Source: Fodinibius sp036381435 (GTDB lineage Bacteria > Bacteroidota > Rhodothermia > Balneolales > Balneolaceae). From it: 64,000 nt of DNA. Positions within the stretch are counted from its first letter, which is position 1; every line of letters begins with the position of its first letter. A program made the translations under genes and the position numbers. Location: assembly GCA_036381435.1 (NCBI GenBank), contig DASVCW010000026.1:34902-98901 (forward strand), in the 5' to 3' direction. The notes below the pieces were generated by a model. The model searched no databases. It was not told the DNA's origin and saw only the letters and a list, made by a program, of their open reading frames with translations. Of the stretch, positions 8,867-18,494 are shown piece after piece.

Positions 8867-11800
8867 ATGAATAATCAAGAAATGACAAATAAAAATAAGC
8901 GCAGCAAGAATCAAAAAGACTTCTGGCTGTCTTCTTTTTCAATTGATAACCGAATCAGCGTGCTGGTTTTAGTATTGCTGGTTGCCGTTATAGGTATTCA
9001 GTCTTATCTGTCAATTCCCAAAGAAGCATCGCCGGATATCACCATACCCAATATTATGGTGATTACTACTTATCCCGGATCTTCCCCTGAAGACATGGAA
9101 GCGCTGATTACCCGGCCACTCGAAGAAGAGTTAAGCGGTATTTCTGATGTCAAAGAAATGACATCCACTTCGGCCGAAGGTTATTCCAATATTAACCTTG
9201 AATTCAATTCAGATGTAAATATTGACGATGCTTTGCAAAAGGTGCGTGAAAAAGTGGATTTGGCAAAGCCCGAACTGCCGGCGGACGCCGAAGATCCTAT
9301 CATTCAGGAAATTAATTTCTCCGAGTTCCCGATTATGCAGGTCAATATTTCGGGACAGTATGGCCTGGTGCAGCTAAAGGAAGTCGCTGAAGATATTCAG
9401 GATGAAATCGAGGCTATTCCGTCCGTACTGGAAGTGAATCTGGCCGGAGGACTCGAACGCGAAGTGAAGGTTGATGTAAACCTGGCCAAGCTAAAATATT
9501 ATGGCTTGGGCTTTGGTGATTTAGTGGCCGCTATCCAAAGCGAAAATGTTACGGTACCGGGCGGAAGCATTGAAGTAGGCATAAAAAAATTCCTGCTTCG
9601 CGTACCGGGCGAATATAAATCGGTTCAACCTATTGAAGACATCATTGTTGATGCTCCGAATGATAATCCCATTTATCTTCGTGATTTGGCGGAGGTCACC
9701 TTTGGTTTTAAAGAGCGCCAAACCTACGCGGAGTTGAATAATGATCCCGTAATTACCCTTTCTGTAGTAAAACGAAGCGGCGAAAATATTCTTGAAACAT
9801 CGTCTGCCGTTAAAGACATTTTGGATGAAGCGCTTCCCACCCTGCCGCCAACTACTGAATTTGCCGTTACCTCTGATCAAAGCGAATATATCAGAAGCAT
9901 GGTCAGCAGTCTTGAAAACAACATTATTTCGGGCTTATTGCTGGTGGTCGGCATCCTGTTATTTTTTCTTGGCTTAAGAAATGCCTCATTTGTGGGTGTA
10001 GCCATTCCTATGTCGATGTTCCTTTCTTTCATCATCATCGAAGGTTTGGGGATGTCGATGAATATGATTGTACTCTTTTCGCTGATTCTTGCCCTCGGTA
10101 TGCTGGTGGATAACGCCATCGTTGTAGTCGAAAATATTTATCGTTATCTGGAAGAGGGACATGATAATTTTACTGCCGCTAAGAAAGGTACCGGTGAAGT
10201 GGCGGTGCCTATTATTTCCGGTACGCTAACCACCCTTGCAGCCTTCTTTCCTCTGCTGTTTTGGCCTGGTGTGGTAGGTGAATTTATGAGCTTTTTGCCC
10301 AAAACGCTGATCATCACGCTTAGCAGTTCCCTTTTTGTCGCCTTAGTTATCAACCCGGTGCTTTGTGCCCTGTTTATGACGAATGAACAGGATGAAGGCT
10401 CCGACAAACCAAAAATGACTGCAAAAGGGAAGTACTTTATAGCTTCGGTTACGACTGTTCTGTTGCTCATTGGCCTGTTTAGTAATTTTCTTACATGGAC
10501 GATGTTAATTGTAACGGGCGTCTTACTGTGGTTGCTTAATAAATTTGTGATGAAGCCTGTTGGGGATTGGTGGCAAACCAGGGGAATCAAGAAAGTGCTG
10601 CAAAAATATGAAGATACTTTGCGCTGGTCGCTGGATCACGGTAAAACGATTATCGGCATTTCTGTTGTCATTTTATTCTCAAGCTTTGTGATATTCGGAA
10701 TTTTTAATCCCGGTGTTGAATTCTTTCCGGAAGACATTCCTCCTGCCCAGGCTTATATTCAAATTGAAGCACCCATAGGCACCAATGTTGAGTTTACCGA
10801 ATCGGTGGTTGATGAGATTGAAAGCAAAATTCCGCAAGTACCAAATACGGAAGATATTGAATCGGTGTTAAGCACCGCCGGAGCAGCTATTACTGCCGGC
10901 CCCGGAGGTTCGGAGGGCAGTTCTTCTCACAAAGGAACCATTGTGCTGAATTTTGTTGATTATGAAGAGCGGAAAGGTACCAGTTTTGGCGTTATTGAAT
11001 ACGTTCGTAACCACTTTTCTAAAGGCGTTGCCGGCGCGGAAATCACGGTACAAGAACAGCAGCAAGGGCCACCATCGGGAAAACCAGTTAGTTTGGAAAT
11101 TTCCGGTAAAAGCATGGAAACGCTGAATGAAATTTCATCAGAAATCCTGCGAATTCTTCAGAACGATCCCGTGTATAGCAAGCTTGACGGACTGGAGACT
11201 GACATTCCCGAACCGCGCCCTCAGGTTATTGTTAATGTAGATCGCGAAAAAGCTGCGGTTTTCGGCCTTTCAACCCAGATGGTGGGCAGTACCATTCGTC
11301 AGGCGGTGAATGGGGTTGAAGCCTCACAGTTTCGCGATGGAAAGGAAGAGTACGACATCACCGTTCGGCTCGATGAGCAGTTTAGGAATGATCTGAGCGT
11401 ACTGCAGGATTTAGTAATTACAGATGAAGGACGTCAAATCCCGCTCTCCAGTATAGCTTCATGGGAAATCCGCGAGGCTCCGGGTGGCATCAAACATAAA
11501 GACCAGGAGCGTGTGGTTACAATAATGGCTGATGTTCGATCAAACTATAACGCCAATGCCGTGCTTCAGGAAGTTCAAATGGTGCTGGATGATTATCTTG
11601 CCAATCAAATACCCCAGGGCTATGACACCAGCTGGACCGGCCAGCAAGAAGAACAGCAGGAAGCGATGGACTTTTTGATATCGGCCTTCCTGGTAGCGCT
11701 CTTTTTAATTGCTTTCATCCTCATTTCGCAATTCAATTCGATAAGCAAGCCGTTTATTGTGATGACTTCCATCATCATGTCAACGGCGGGCGTGTTCTTT

Positions 11801-12361
11801 GGACTGGCAATTTTTCAGATGCCGTTTGTGATTATTATGACGGGAATCGGCGTAATTTCGCTGGCAGGCGTAGTGGTGAACAACGCCATTGTGCTTATCG
11901 ATTATATTGATATTCTTCGCACTCGCGATAATGTACCCCTTTATGAAGCACTGGTTGAAGCTGGTAAAACGCGTTTTCGTCCCGTAATTTTGACCGCCTT
12001 AACTACCGTTCTCGGGCTGGTACCATTAGCTATAGGTTTCAATTTTGATTTCATTGCTCTGGTCAGCACTCCGCTCGAGTTTTTCACTAATATTGGTGAA
12101 TACGTTTACTGGGGCGGAGAGCAGGCTGCCTGGTGGGCTCCCATGGCTGTTGCCGTGATTAACGGACTCATTTTCGCAACTTTCCTGACCCTGATTCTGG
12201 TACCGGTACTTTATTATTTGTTTGAAAAAGGTCGCGATAATGTGAATCTGTTCTTCTTTGATGATAAAAATCCCGGCATTATCTTGGCCGCTCCCGCACA
12301 AAATGGAAGAAAAAAAGGAGAAAAGAAACATCACGAAACAGAAGGGCCGGTTAGGGTTTGA
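8867..12361 (+). CDS. RND-family efflux pump, inner-membrane subunit
   Basis: A proton-driven exporter of about 1164 residues. The N-terminal segment after RISVLVLVLLVAV, two large periplasmic loops and the TM4 acidic pair in ALGMLVDNAIVVVENI (about residue 415) are classical HAE1/AcrB-type features. I chose the ATG at 8867, just after the adaptor stop. An in-frame ATG at 8825 would overlap the adaptor. Two segments look inserted compared with AcrB: an extra hydrophobic hairpin around residues 520-565, between the two halves, and a Trp-rich stretch (GEYVYWGGEQAAWWAP) before the last helix. Those explain the length, since AcrB is about 1050. Substrate unknown. Confidence 0.93.
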   Translation: MNNQEMTNKNKRSKNQKDFWLSSFSIDNRISVLVLVLLVAVIGIQSYLSIPKEASPDITIPNIMVITTYPGSSPEDMEALITRPLEEELSGISDVKEMTSTSAEGYSNINLEFNSDVNIDDALQKVREKVDLAKPELPADAEDPIIQEINFSEFPIMQVNISGQYGLVQLKEVAEDIQDEIEAIPSVLEVNLAGGLEREVKVDVNLAKLKYYGLGFGDLVAAIQSENVTVPGGSIEVGIKKFLLRVPGEYKSVQPIEDIIVDAPNDNPIYLRDLAEVTFGFKERQTYAELNNDPVITLSVVKRSGENILETSSAVKDILDEALPTLPPTTEFAVTSDQSEYIRSMVSSLENNIISGLLLVVGILLFFLGLRNASFVGVAIPMSMFLSFIIIEGLGMSMNMIVLFSLILALGMLVDNAIVVVENIYRYLEEGHDNFTAAKKGTGEVAVPIISGTLTTLAAFFPLLFWPGVVGEFMSFLPKTLIITLSSSLFVALVINPVLCALFMTNEQDEGSDKPKMTAKGKYFIASVTTVLLLIGLFSNFLTWTMLIVTGVLLWLLNKFVMKPVGDWWQTRGIKKVLQKYEDTLRWSLDHGKTIIGISVVILFSSFVIFGIFNPGVEFFPEDIPPAQAYIQIEAPIGTNVEFTESVVDEIESKIPQVPNTEDIESVLSTAGAAITAGPGGSEGSSSHKGTIVLNFVDYEERKGTSFGVIEYVRNHFSKGVAGAEITVQEQQQGPPSGKPVSLEISGKSMETLNEISSEILRILQNDPVYSKLDGLETDIPEPRPQVIVNVDREKAAVFGLSTQMVGSTIRQAVNGVEASQFRDGKEEYDITVRLDEQFRNDLSVLQDLVITDEGRQIPLSSIASWEIREAPGGIKHKDQERVVTIMADVRSNYNANAVLQEVQMVLDDYLANQIPQGYDTSWTGQQEEQQEAMDFLISAFLVALFLIAFILISQFNSISKPFIVMTSIIMSTAGVFFGLAIFQMPFVIIMTGIGVISLAGVVVNNAIVLIDYIDILRTRDNVPLYEALVEAGKTRFRPVILTALTTVLGLVPLAIGFNFDFIALVSTPLEFFTNIGEYVYWGGEQAAWWAPMAVAVINGLIFATFLTLILVPVLYYLFEKGRDNVNLFFFDDKNPGIILAAPAQNGRKKGEKKHHETEGPVRV

Positions 12362-12402
12362 TGTGAATGCTGCCTCTAAACATGGCATGTTTTTAATTAT
12401 AG

Positions 12403-12421
12403 GTCGGGCATCTTGCCCGAC
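12403..12421. repeat. REP-like palindrome (family A)
   Basis: GTCGGGCA TCT TGCCCGAC, identical in its 19 bp to the copy at 4261-4279, and preceded by TATAG. It lies in the gap after the efflux operon. The nearby CATGGCATGT at 12381 resembles half of the family B palindrome. Confidence 0.8.
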
Positions 12422-12523
12422 AACTGTAATTTCTGCACCATTTATTTTTGACGGTTAGCAACCCGTTCTACATTTTCTCGCTCAATTCCCACTTTTTTAG
12501 ATGACCTCCTCTGCAAAAAATGG

Positions 12524-12531
12524 TATCTTTG
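12524..12531 (+). promoter_or_regulatory. Possible -7 promoter element (TATCTTTG)
   Basis: TATCTTTG matches the Bacteroidota housekeeping -7 consensus TAnnTTTG exactly and lies about 50 bp before the DUF4293 start codon. No convincing -33 TTG at the expected spacing was identified, so this is a suggestion only. Confidence 0.4.
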
Positions 12532-12580
12532 AGTTTATTTGAAAATCCAGAGCCAATAACTTCTTCAAAAGCCCAACATC

Positions 12581-12988
12581 GTGATTCAGCGGATACAATC
12601 GGTACTTCTTTTTTTAGCCTTTCTTTTTAACGGAAGCATATTCTTCAACGCGCTTTACAGCCATGCTATGGATGACCCCATGCAATGGATTGGAATAAGT
12701 TTTGCCATTGTTCTGACACTTGCCGCCCTGGCTCCGCTGGGATGTATCTTTTTATATGGAAACCGTCAAAATCAATTAAGCTGGGTCACCCGTTCTTTAA
12801 TTTTACAAGTTATCGCGCTGGGATTCGCTTTGGGAATCTATATTTCACTCGGTGGATTCGGTGTTTTCTTATGGGATGAAACCATTGGCTTAGGTTTTTT
12901 GGTTGTAGCGTTGCTTTTACAGCTTTATGCCCGCAAGAAAATTAAAGATGATATTGAGCTGGTTCAATCAATGGATCGAATCCGCTAA
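12581..12988 (+). CDS. DUF4293 family four-TM membrane protein
   Basis: A 135-residue integral membrane protein with four hydrophobic segments (about residues 5-27, 37-60, 70-92 and 98-118) and a charged tail. The N-terminus MIQRIQSVLLFLAF is characteristic of DUF4293, a family almost restricted to Bacteroidota-like bacteria. Function unknown. The GTG start at 12581 is the only start that retains the conserved N-terminus. It appears monocistronic, with a TATCTTTG element about 50 bp upstream. Confidence 0.85.
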   Translation: MIQRIQSVLLFLAFLFNGSIFFNALYSHAMDDPMQWIGISFAIVLTLAALAPLGCIFLYGNRQNQLSWVTRSLILQVIALGFALGIYISLGGFGVFLWDETIGLGFLVVALLLQLYARKKIKDDIELVQSMDRIR

Positions 12989-13180
12989 TTTAAAAGTAGG
13001 CAGTGGCAGGCGGCAGAAGGTAGTAATTAGGCCTCAAAGAAAAAGACACAAATTAAATTAATTCCACTTTCACAATATAAATATTGAGCTCTCTAAGAAG
13101 CCTGCTGCCTACTTCTCTATTCTTCTCTCTTCAAAATTATTACACTTTTTTTATGAAATTAAGTGCTAAATCATAAATTT

Positions 13181-14092
13181 ATGCCAGATCAGTATTCAAA
13201 GGTATCAGTTTTTGCAGCACTTGCCGCGGGATTAGCTTCTTTCGGTTTTGCGCCCATTCTCGTTCGCTTTGCTCCCGATACATCACCCCTCGTTTTAGTG
13301 GTTTATCGAACCGGTTTTGCCGCTTTGATGCTGCTTCCGTTCTGGCTTTGGCTGCGCAGCAAAGAAAAACGACCGGGCAAAAATAAAGAACGCCTGTGGA
13401 TTGCCCTATCAGGAGTTTGCCTGGGGCTTCACTTCACCTGCTGGATTGCTTCCCTTTATTATACTTCAGTTGCATCGGCTTCGGTGCTGGTGACCGTTCA
13501 CCCCATTATTATGATTTTGGTTGAACGTCTTTGGTTCAAGCGAAGTTTTGCCACAACTACCTGGATTGGAGTTGTCCTTGCTTTTTCAGGCTCTCTGCTG
13601 CTGGGTATTTCCGACAGTCAAATTGAACAGCCCTTCGCCGACCCGCTTTTCGGAAACTTTCTGGCCCTTACCGCGGCCTTCATCTTCGTAATTTACTTGC
13701 TCATCGGCCAGCGAGTGCGCCAAAAACGCGAATGGATTGATTATGTCTTTCCCATTTACTTCTATGCTGCTGCTATTTGTGTTGTCATTGCGCTTGGTTT
13801 AGGCAAAGATTTGACCAATATTACTGCCATTGGTGTTTGGGCAGGTTTTGGCTTGGCTTTCGGACCGCAAATAATCGGTCATGGAGCGATGAATTATGCC
13901 GTAAAATTTGTTTCACCCACTTTGCTTTCCAGCCTGGTTTTAGTTGAACCGGTTCTCGCCTCTATTCTGGCATTTTTCCTCTTCGCCGAGCTTCCGCCAA
14001 CCACTTCGATCATAGCGATGATTGTTATTCTTATGGGGGTAGCCCTAACCTGGAGACGAACAGGACGAAAAGAAGCAGGAACCGGAATGTAA
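13181..14092 (+). CDS. EamA/DMT-family transporter
   Basis: About 303 residues forming ten hydrophobic segments in two EamA repeats. The first repeat opens with AGLASFGFAPILVRFAPDTSPLVLVVYRTGFAALML, shown here as separate motifs GFAPILVRFA and VYRTGFAALM. The final repeat has SPTLLSSLVLVEPVLASILA. Substrate not deducible. I prefer the ATG at 13181 over the GTG at 13163, since no ribosome site supports the longer form and the extra six residues (MLNHKF) look non-structural. The upstream 170 bp carry an inverted repeat with AGTAGGCAG / CTGCCTACT arms. Confidence 0.88.
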   Translation: MPDQYSKVSVFAALAAGLASFGFAPILVRFAPDTSPLVLVVYRTGFAALMLLPFWLWLRSKEKRPGKNKERLWIALSGVCLGLHFTCWIASLYYTSVASASVLVTVHPIIMILVERLWFKRSFATTTWIGVVLAFSGSLLLGISDSQIEQPFADPLFGNFLALTAAFIFVIYLLIGQRVRQKREWIDYVFPIYFYAAAICVVIALGLGKDLTNITAIGVWAGFGLAFGPQIIGHGAMNYAVKFVSPTLLSSLVLVEPVLASILAFFLFAELPPTTSIIAMIVILMGVALTWRRTGRKEAGTGM

Positions 14093-14774
14093 GGTTTTGC
14101 TGCGTTCAACCATGACAGGGTTATGCCAAACTACGAGGAATACTCTTTCCCCAGGCATAAGCGCGTCGGCACGTAATATTTCGGTTTCATTACGAATGTA
14201 ACAGTTTTGAATGAATGCGGGGAACGGTTTGTTTTAAAACAACCTGTTAGCGCCTGTAGGTCTACAACATGTTTTCTTCGCCTTTTATCCTGTGTCATGC
14301 TGAACTTGTTTCAGCATCTATAGCGAACATTATAGAATTAGGAACTTTAACTGTTTACGGATCCTGATCCCCGAATGCTTTCGGGATAGGATGACCCTCT
14401 GGGTTTGTTCTTTGTCAGCCTTTTAAAGAGGGAGTTAAATGAATTATTTGCAATAATTCATTGGCCCTGTACTAAAAATAAGTGTTAGCGATGCTCCGCT
14501 GCTGATGGTATCAGCGGGGCATGCGTCCCCCCTTTGAAGGGGCCGAGGGGGATGACAGGAGTTAAATGTGAAACCCGATTTTTTACTTTGCAATCAGTTT
14601 TTTAGTAAAAGTATTTTTAAGAAAACCAAATGGTTTAACGAACATTAGAAAAAGTTCATAGAATCAATAATCTGCTTCTTTTTGCCTATCTTGGATCACA
14701 ACTAAAAACAACGGTACAGGCTTATTTCATTTGCATATAGATTTATCAAATTTTGATAACCAAATTTTGGAGTT
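14093..14774. repeat. 682-bp gene-free region filled with dispersed repeats
   Basis: No credible gene is seen. From about 14293 it contains GTCATGCTGAACTTGTTTCA, a palindromic CCCGAATGCTTTCGGGAT and GGATGACCC. At about 14488-14545 come GATGCTCCGCTGCTGATGG, ATCAGCGGGGCATGCG and CCCTTTGAAGGGGCCGAGG. These match in style the dispersed non-coding elements known from Bacteroidota genomes. The last ~80 bp before the transglycosylase are A/T rich and carry a possible promoter. Confidence 0.6.
14687..14694 (+). promoter_or_regulatory. Possible -7 promoter element (TATCTTGG)
   Basis: TATCTTGG, one base from TAnnTTTG, about 80 bp upstream of the lytic transglycosylase start and next to an A/T-rich leader. 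Low confidence, because no -33 element was established. Confidence 0.3.
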
Positions 14775-16286
14775 ATGCGATTAAATGAGAAGACATCAAG
14801 GCTTTCGCTGGGCATTATTTCTGTTTCATTCATGCTTACGGCATGTATAAACGAGCAGGATATCAATCAATTTGTTGATAACATTCACAATGCAGATTTG
14901 AATGTTTCAGTTACAGAGCCGATAGAGAGAGACTACGCTGAAATTAAAGAAAGCGGCGTTCTTCGGATGATCACCATGTACAGTTCAAGCACCTATTTTT
15001 TACATCAGGGTATTGAATGGGGATTTGAATATGAACTGGTTAGCAAGTTTGCTGAAGAGCATGATTTAGCCCTCAAAATAGTTATTGTGGGGCCGGATGA
15101 GAACCCTTATGACCTGTTGAATAGCGGAAAAGGAGATATTATCGCCGCCAATTATACCATCACTCCTGAGCGGAAAAAGTATGTGGAGTTTACCCGGCCT
15201 TATAATTTGGTAGACCAGGTGCTGGTATTTTCTGATGCGATTAAAAATCCCCCTGAAACGATAAAAGAAGTGGCAAAAAGGGGTATTCCTATTACCGTTC
15301 GCAGAAACAGCTCTTACTATCATCGTTTAAGGGAATTGCAGCAAAATGGGTTGAATTTGTCGATTCATGTGGTGCCGAACGAAAAGGATACCGAGTCACT
15401 GCTGTTCGATATTTCGAAAAACCTTTATATGGCTACGGTTGCAGATAACAACCTCCTTCAGGCCACTAACAGGTACATGGGGGGCTTGGTGAAGGGTCCT
15501 GTGATTGCTGAAAATGATACTATTGCCTGGGCTATTCGTAAAAACGCTTCTACCCTTGAAACCCAGCTAAACCGCTTTTTGTATGATCATTTTCGGTTTG
15601 GCGATCCCGGCGAAGATCCCAAACGGTCTGCTTTTCTTAACATTTTGCGGAAGCGGTATTTCAAAAAAGGCCCACAGATTGCCGACTATTACGATCCCAC
15701 ATCACCCCTGCTTGATGGCATTTCGCCTTACGACGATTTGGTCAAATCCATAGCTGATTCTGCCGGGCTTGATTGGCTCATGATAACTGCCATCATAGCT
15801 CAGGAAACAAAATTTAATCCCAAAGCAAAAAGCTGGGCGGGGGCGATGGGCTTAATGCAGATTATTCCGCGCTATTCTGAGATTTCAAAACCTAAACTTC
15901 TTTATAAGCCGGAAATCAATATTCGTGAGGGGGTTCGTATCCTTTCCGAGCATTTAGATCACTATTCGTATATGGATCGCAGCAACCAATGGGCTTTTGC
16001 TTTAGGTGCTTATAATGCCGGCCCCGGACATATTGCCGATGCCCGTCGTTTGGCTATTGATCATAATGATAATCCCAACGAATGGGAGAATGTGGCCGAA
16101 GCTTTGCTTAAACTGATGCAGCGCAAATATTATAAAAATGCGCGGTATGGCTTCTGCCGCGGTATTCAAACTGTTCAGTATGTGCAGGAGATTAAGAATC
16201 GCTACAAAACGTATAAAAGTATTGTAGCACTTGCCGAATACGAGCAAAAGAGTTTGGGCCCCGGAGTTTTGGGGATGTTTAACTGA
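14775..16286 (+). CDS. MltF-like membrane-bound lytic murein transglycosylase
   Basis: A 503-residue lipoprotein with a signal peptide and lipobox LTAC (Cys24). Residues ~55-275 form a type-3 solute-binding (SBP_bac_3) domain with GVLRMITMYSSSTYF and the DIIAANYTITPERKK segment. Residues ~315-470 form an SLT goose-lysozyme-like domain. The catalytic Glu is E344 in IIAQETKF, followed by the family motif GAMGLMQIIP and GAYNAGPGH. This is the MltF arrangement: a regulatory binding domain followed by a peptidoglycan-cleaving domain. It should release 1,6-anhydro-muropeptides at the outer or inner membrane. Monocistronic, with convergent signalling genes downstream. Confidence 0.92.
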   Translation: MRLNEKTSRLSLGIISVSFMLTACINEQDINQFVDNIHNADLNVSVTEPIERDYAEIKESGVLRMITMYSSSTYFLHQGIEWGFEYELVSKFAEEHDLALKIVIVGPDENPYDLLNSGKGDIIAANYTITPERKKYVEFTRPYNLVDQVLVFSDAIKNPPETIKEVAKRGIPITVRRNSSYYHRLRELQQNGLNLSIHVVPNEKDTESLLFDISKNLYMATVADNNLLQATNRYMGGLVKGPVIAENDTIAWAIRKNASTLETQLNRFLYDHFRFGDPGEDPKRSAFLNILRKRYFKKGPQIADYYDPTSPLLDGISPYDDLVKSIADSAGLDWLMITAIIAQETKFNPKAKSWAGAMGLMQIIPRYSEISKPKLLYKPEINIREGVRILSEHLDHYSYMDRSNQWAFALGAYNAGPGHIADARRLAIDHNDNPNEWENVAEALLKLMQRKYYKNARYGFCRGIQTVQYVQEIKNRYKTYKSIVALAEYEQKSLGPGVLGMFN

Positions 16287-16338
16287 CGGAAGCATTCAGC
16301 TTTCAGCAATCTCTATTTTTCGATGTATTAGTTGTGCC

Positions 16339-18069
16339 TCAATTAACCTTGACCACAATCAAAGTGATATCGTCGTACTGAATACCGCGGGAGAACCACT
16401 GAACATCATCGATAATAGCCTGTTGAATTTCCTGAGCTGATTTTCCCCGGTTTTTTTTGATGCATTCTATCAGCCGCAGTTCTCCGAACTCTTCGGTTTG
16501 CTCTTTATTCATAGCCTCTGTGACACCATCCGTGTAAAAAACCAGGAGATCATCGGACTCAAGGTTGATTCGCTGTTCTTTGTAAGGAGTCATGGTTGGC
16601 ATGGCTCCCAAAATAAGTCCGCCTTCGGTTAACTCTTCGGGGTGATCCGACCCTGCCTTAAACCAAACCGGGGGATTATGTCCCGCATTTACAAAACGAA
16701 ATTCCGATTTTAAATCATCAAAAATGCCCCAGAAAAAGGTAATAAACTTATCAGCGGGCGTATTTTGGTAAATAATGTCGTTAATCTGTCCCGAGGCTTC
16801 GCTAAGGGTGATATCAATAGGAAGCAGTACATGTAACATGGCTTGGAGGTTGGCCATCAAGAGTGAAGCAGGAATGCCTTTCCCGGTTACATCACCAATA
16901 GCAAAAAGCAGTTGATTGCCCGGGGTTTTGAGAATATCAAAGTAATCACCGCCCACTTGGTAAGATGAGATATTTTTAGCTGAAATATCGAGCTTCCCGA
17001 ATTCCGGGATGGGATCGGGCAGTAAACCTTGTTGAATGCTTTTGGCAATAGCCAACTCTTCTTCGATACGTTCTTTTTCAATCCGCGCTTCCAGCAAATA
17101 GGTTTTTTGAATGGAAAGAACCGCCAGATTACCCAGCGAACGCAGGAAATGGTAGTCCGAAGTAGTATATTCTTCTTTGTTTGCACGCGCACCAAAGCCC
17201 ACCAAGGCAATCTTTTCACTCTGAAAATGAAGCCCGATAACAGCTTTAATGTCATTTTTTTTAAGGAAGGGAACTTCACCGTTCAGTTCATCATTCACTT
17301 CAATCAGATCCTGATCAAGTTCAAAAAGTTTATTAATGCTTTGGGATGAAATTTTTCCCTGAATACCACTTGTTGCTACTACCTCGGTTTGGCCTTCACT
17401 CTTTAAAACAAAAAAGAACTTTCTGATCAGCATTTGCCCCAGCATGGCAAATTTGAAAATGCGAATAATCTCATCACGATCAACCATAATGTTAAAATCT
17501 TTGCTGAGGTCGAACAGTGTGTTTAACTCATACACTTTTTTGTCCAGCATTCGGTTGATGCGGCGAAGCTCGGTAAACATGCGCGAATTAGCGATGGCAA
17601 CCGAAGAGATAATCGACAGGCTTTCAACAAATTCAATTTCACGGCGACTCAAGGCTTCTTTGTTGCCCTTGGAACCAAGACAAAGAAAGCCGATGTGGTT
17701 ATTGCTGGTTTGCAGGTTGAAAAAGGTACATTCTTTATCACCCTTGATAACTTCCGGCATTTCGACATCATCAATGCCACATTGAATAACTGGTTTTTTC
17801 TTAACATCAGGATTATCAAAGGAGATAATTTCGCCCTCGGGAATGCAATTCCTGCCCTTTGACTTTGAAACAATGTACTTATCACTTGCGGGCTGGTAAA
17901 TAAGGACCATGCCTCTGGTTACCATTAATTTACCCATAGTGATGAGCAACAGGTTATTTAGCACAAAATCCATGTCGTGTGATTCGACCAGCAGGCGGGA
18001 TGTTTCGAGCAACGTTTTTAGCTCAAAACGAGAATGGCGGCCATCATCTAAATCGGGAAAGCGCTTCAA
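16339..18069 (-). CDS. GAF-domain PP2C/SpoIIE-family serine phosphatase
   Basis: A 576-residue cytoplasmic protein with two GAF-like sensor regions (about residues 20-150 and 185-330), a short linker helix (ERIEEELAIAKSIQQGLLP), then a SpoIIE/RsbU-type PP2C domain (about 345-576). Metal-binding motifs are visible: GDVTGKG (D393), FYTDGVTEA and YDDITLIV near the end. Such phosphatases dephosphorylate the STAS antagonist, and both that antagonist and its kinase are encoded just upstream. The start is TTG at 18069, four bp after the kinase stop, giving MKRFPDLDDG. There is no membrane segment, so the input signal is probably intracellular. Confidence 0.92.
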   Translation of the reverse strand: MKRFPDLDDGRHSRFELKTLLETSRLLVESHDMDFVLNNLLLITMGKLMVTRGMVLIYQPASDKYIVSKSKGRNCIPEGEIISFDNPDVKKKPVIQCGIDDVEMPEVIKGDKECTFFNLQTSNNHIGFLCLGSKGNKEALSRREIEFVESLSIISSVAIANSRMFTELRRINRMLDKKVYELNTLFDLSKDFNIMVDRDEIIRIFKFAMLGQMLIRKFFFVLKSEGQTEVVATSGIQGKISSQSINKLFELDQDLIEVNDELNGEVPFLKKNDIKAVIGLHFQSEKIALVGFGARANKEEYTTSDYHFLRSLGNLAVLSIQKTYLLEARIEKERIEEELAIAKSIQQGLLPDPIPEFGKLDISAKNISSYQVGGDYFDILKTPGNQLLFAIGDVTGKGIPASLLMANLQAMLHVLLPIDITLSEASGQINDIIYQNTPADKFITFFWGIFDDLKSEFRFVNAGHNPPVWFKAGSDHPEELTEGGLILGAMPTMTPYKEQRINLESDDLLVFYTDGVTEAMNKEQTEEFGELRLIECIKKNRGKSAQEIQQAIIDDVQWFSRGIQYDDITLIVVKVN

Positions 18070-18073
18070 AACG

Positions 18074-18487
18074 TTATTTCTTTTTTGTCATGCGGATTTC
18101 ATTAACCGAATCTTCGGTTTTGTATTCTACACGGTCCATCAACTCTTTAATCAGATATACGCCCACTCCGCCTCGTTTTCGCTGCTTTATTTTTTTGCAT
18201 ATATCGGGCTTAGAGTAGCTTTCGGGATCAAAAGAGCCTCCGGTATCAAGCAGTGATACCCAAAATTCATTGTCATCGTAACCGAGTTTGATATCTACTG
18301 ACTTTTTAGAATCACCTTTATAAGCGTGCTTGATGATATTCGTATACGCTTCGTCTACTGCCAGACAAATATCTGCCACAGCATCATCATTGCAGCCACA
18401 GGCGACAGCATGTCCTGCTACAAAATCGCGAACGCGGGCCAGATGCGCAGTAGAAGCCTTAACCGATATTTTAAATGATTTTGGCAA
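18074..18487 (-). CDS. RsbW-like anti-sigma factor serine kinase (HATPase)
   Basis: A GHKL-type ATPase of 137 residues. The N box is DEAYTNIIKHAY (E46, N50). The G1 motif is DTGGSFDP (D81, G83) and the G2 region GGVGVYLIKELMD (about 106-118). RsbW/SpoIIAB proteins bind a sigma factor and phosphorylate the STAS antagonist. I chose the TTG at 18487, seven bp after the STAS stop, because upstream in-frame residues overlap the STAS gene and look non-homologous. The resulting length is the family norm. It sits between the antagonist and phosphatase genes in a compact operon. No sigma factor gene is adjacent. Confidence 0.9.
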   Translation of the reverse strand: MPKSFKISVKASTAHLARVRDFVAGHAVACGCNDDAVADICLAVDEAYTNIIKHAYKGDSKKSVDIKLGYDDNEFWVSLLDTGGSFDPESYSKPDICKKIKQRKRGGVGVYLIKELMDRVEYKTEDSVNEIRMTKKK

Positions 18488-18494
18488 GTCGTTT

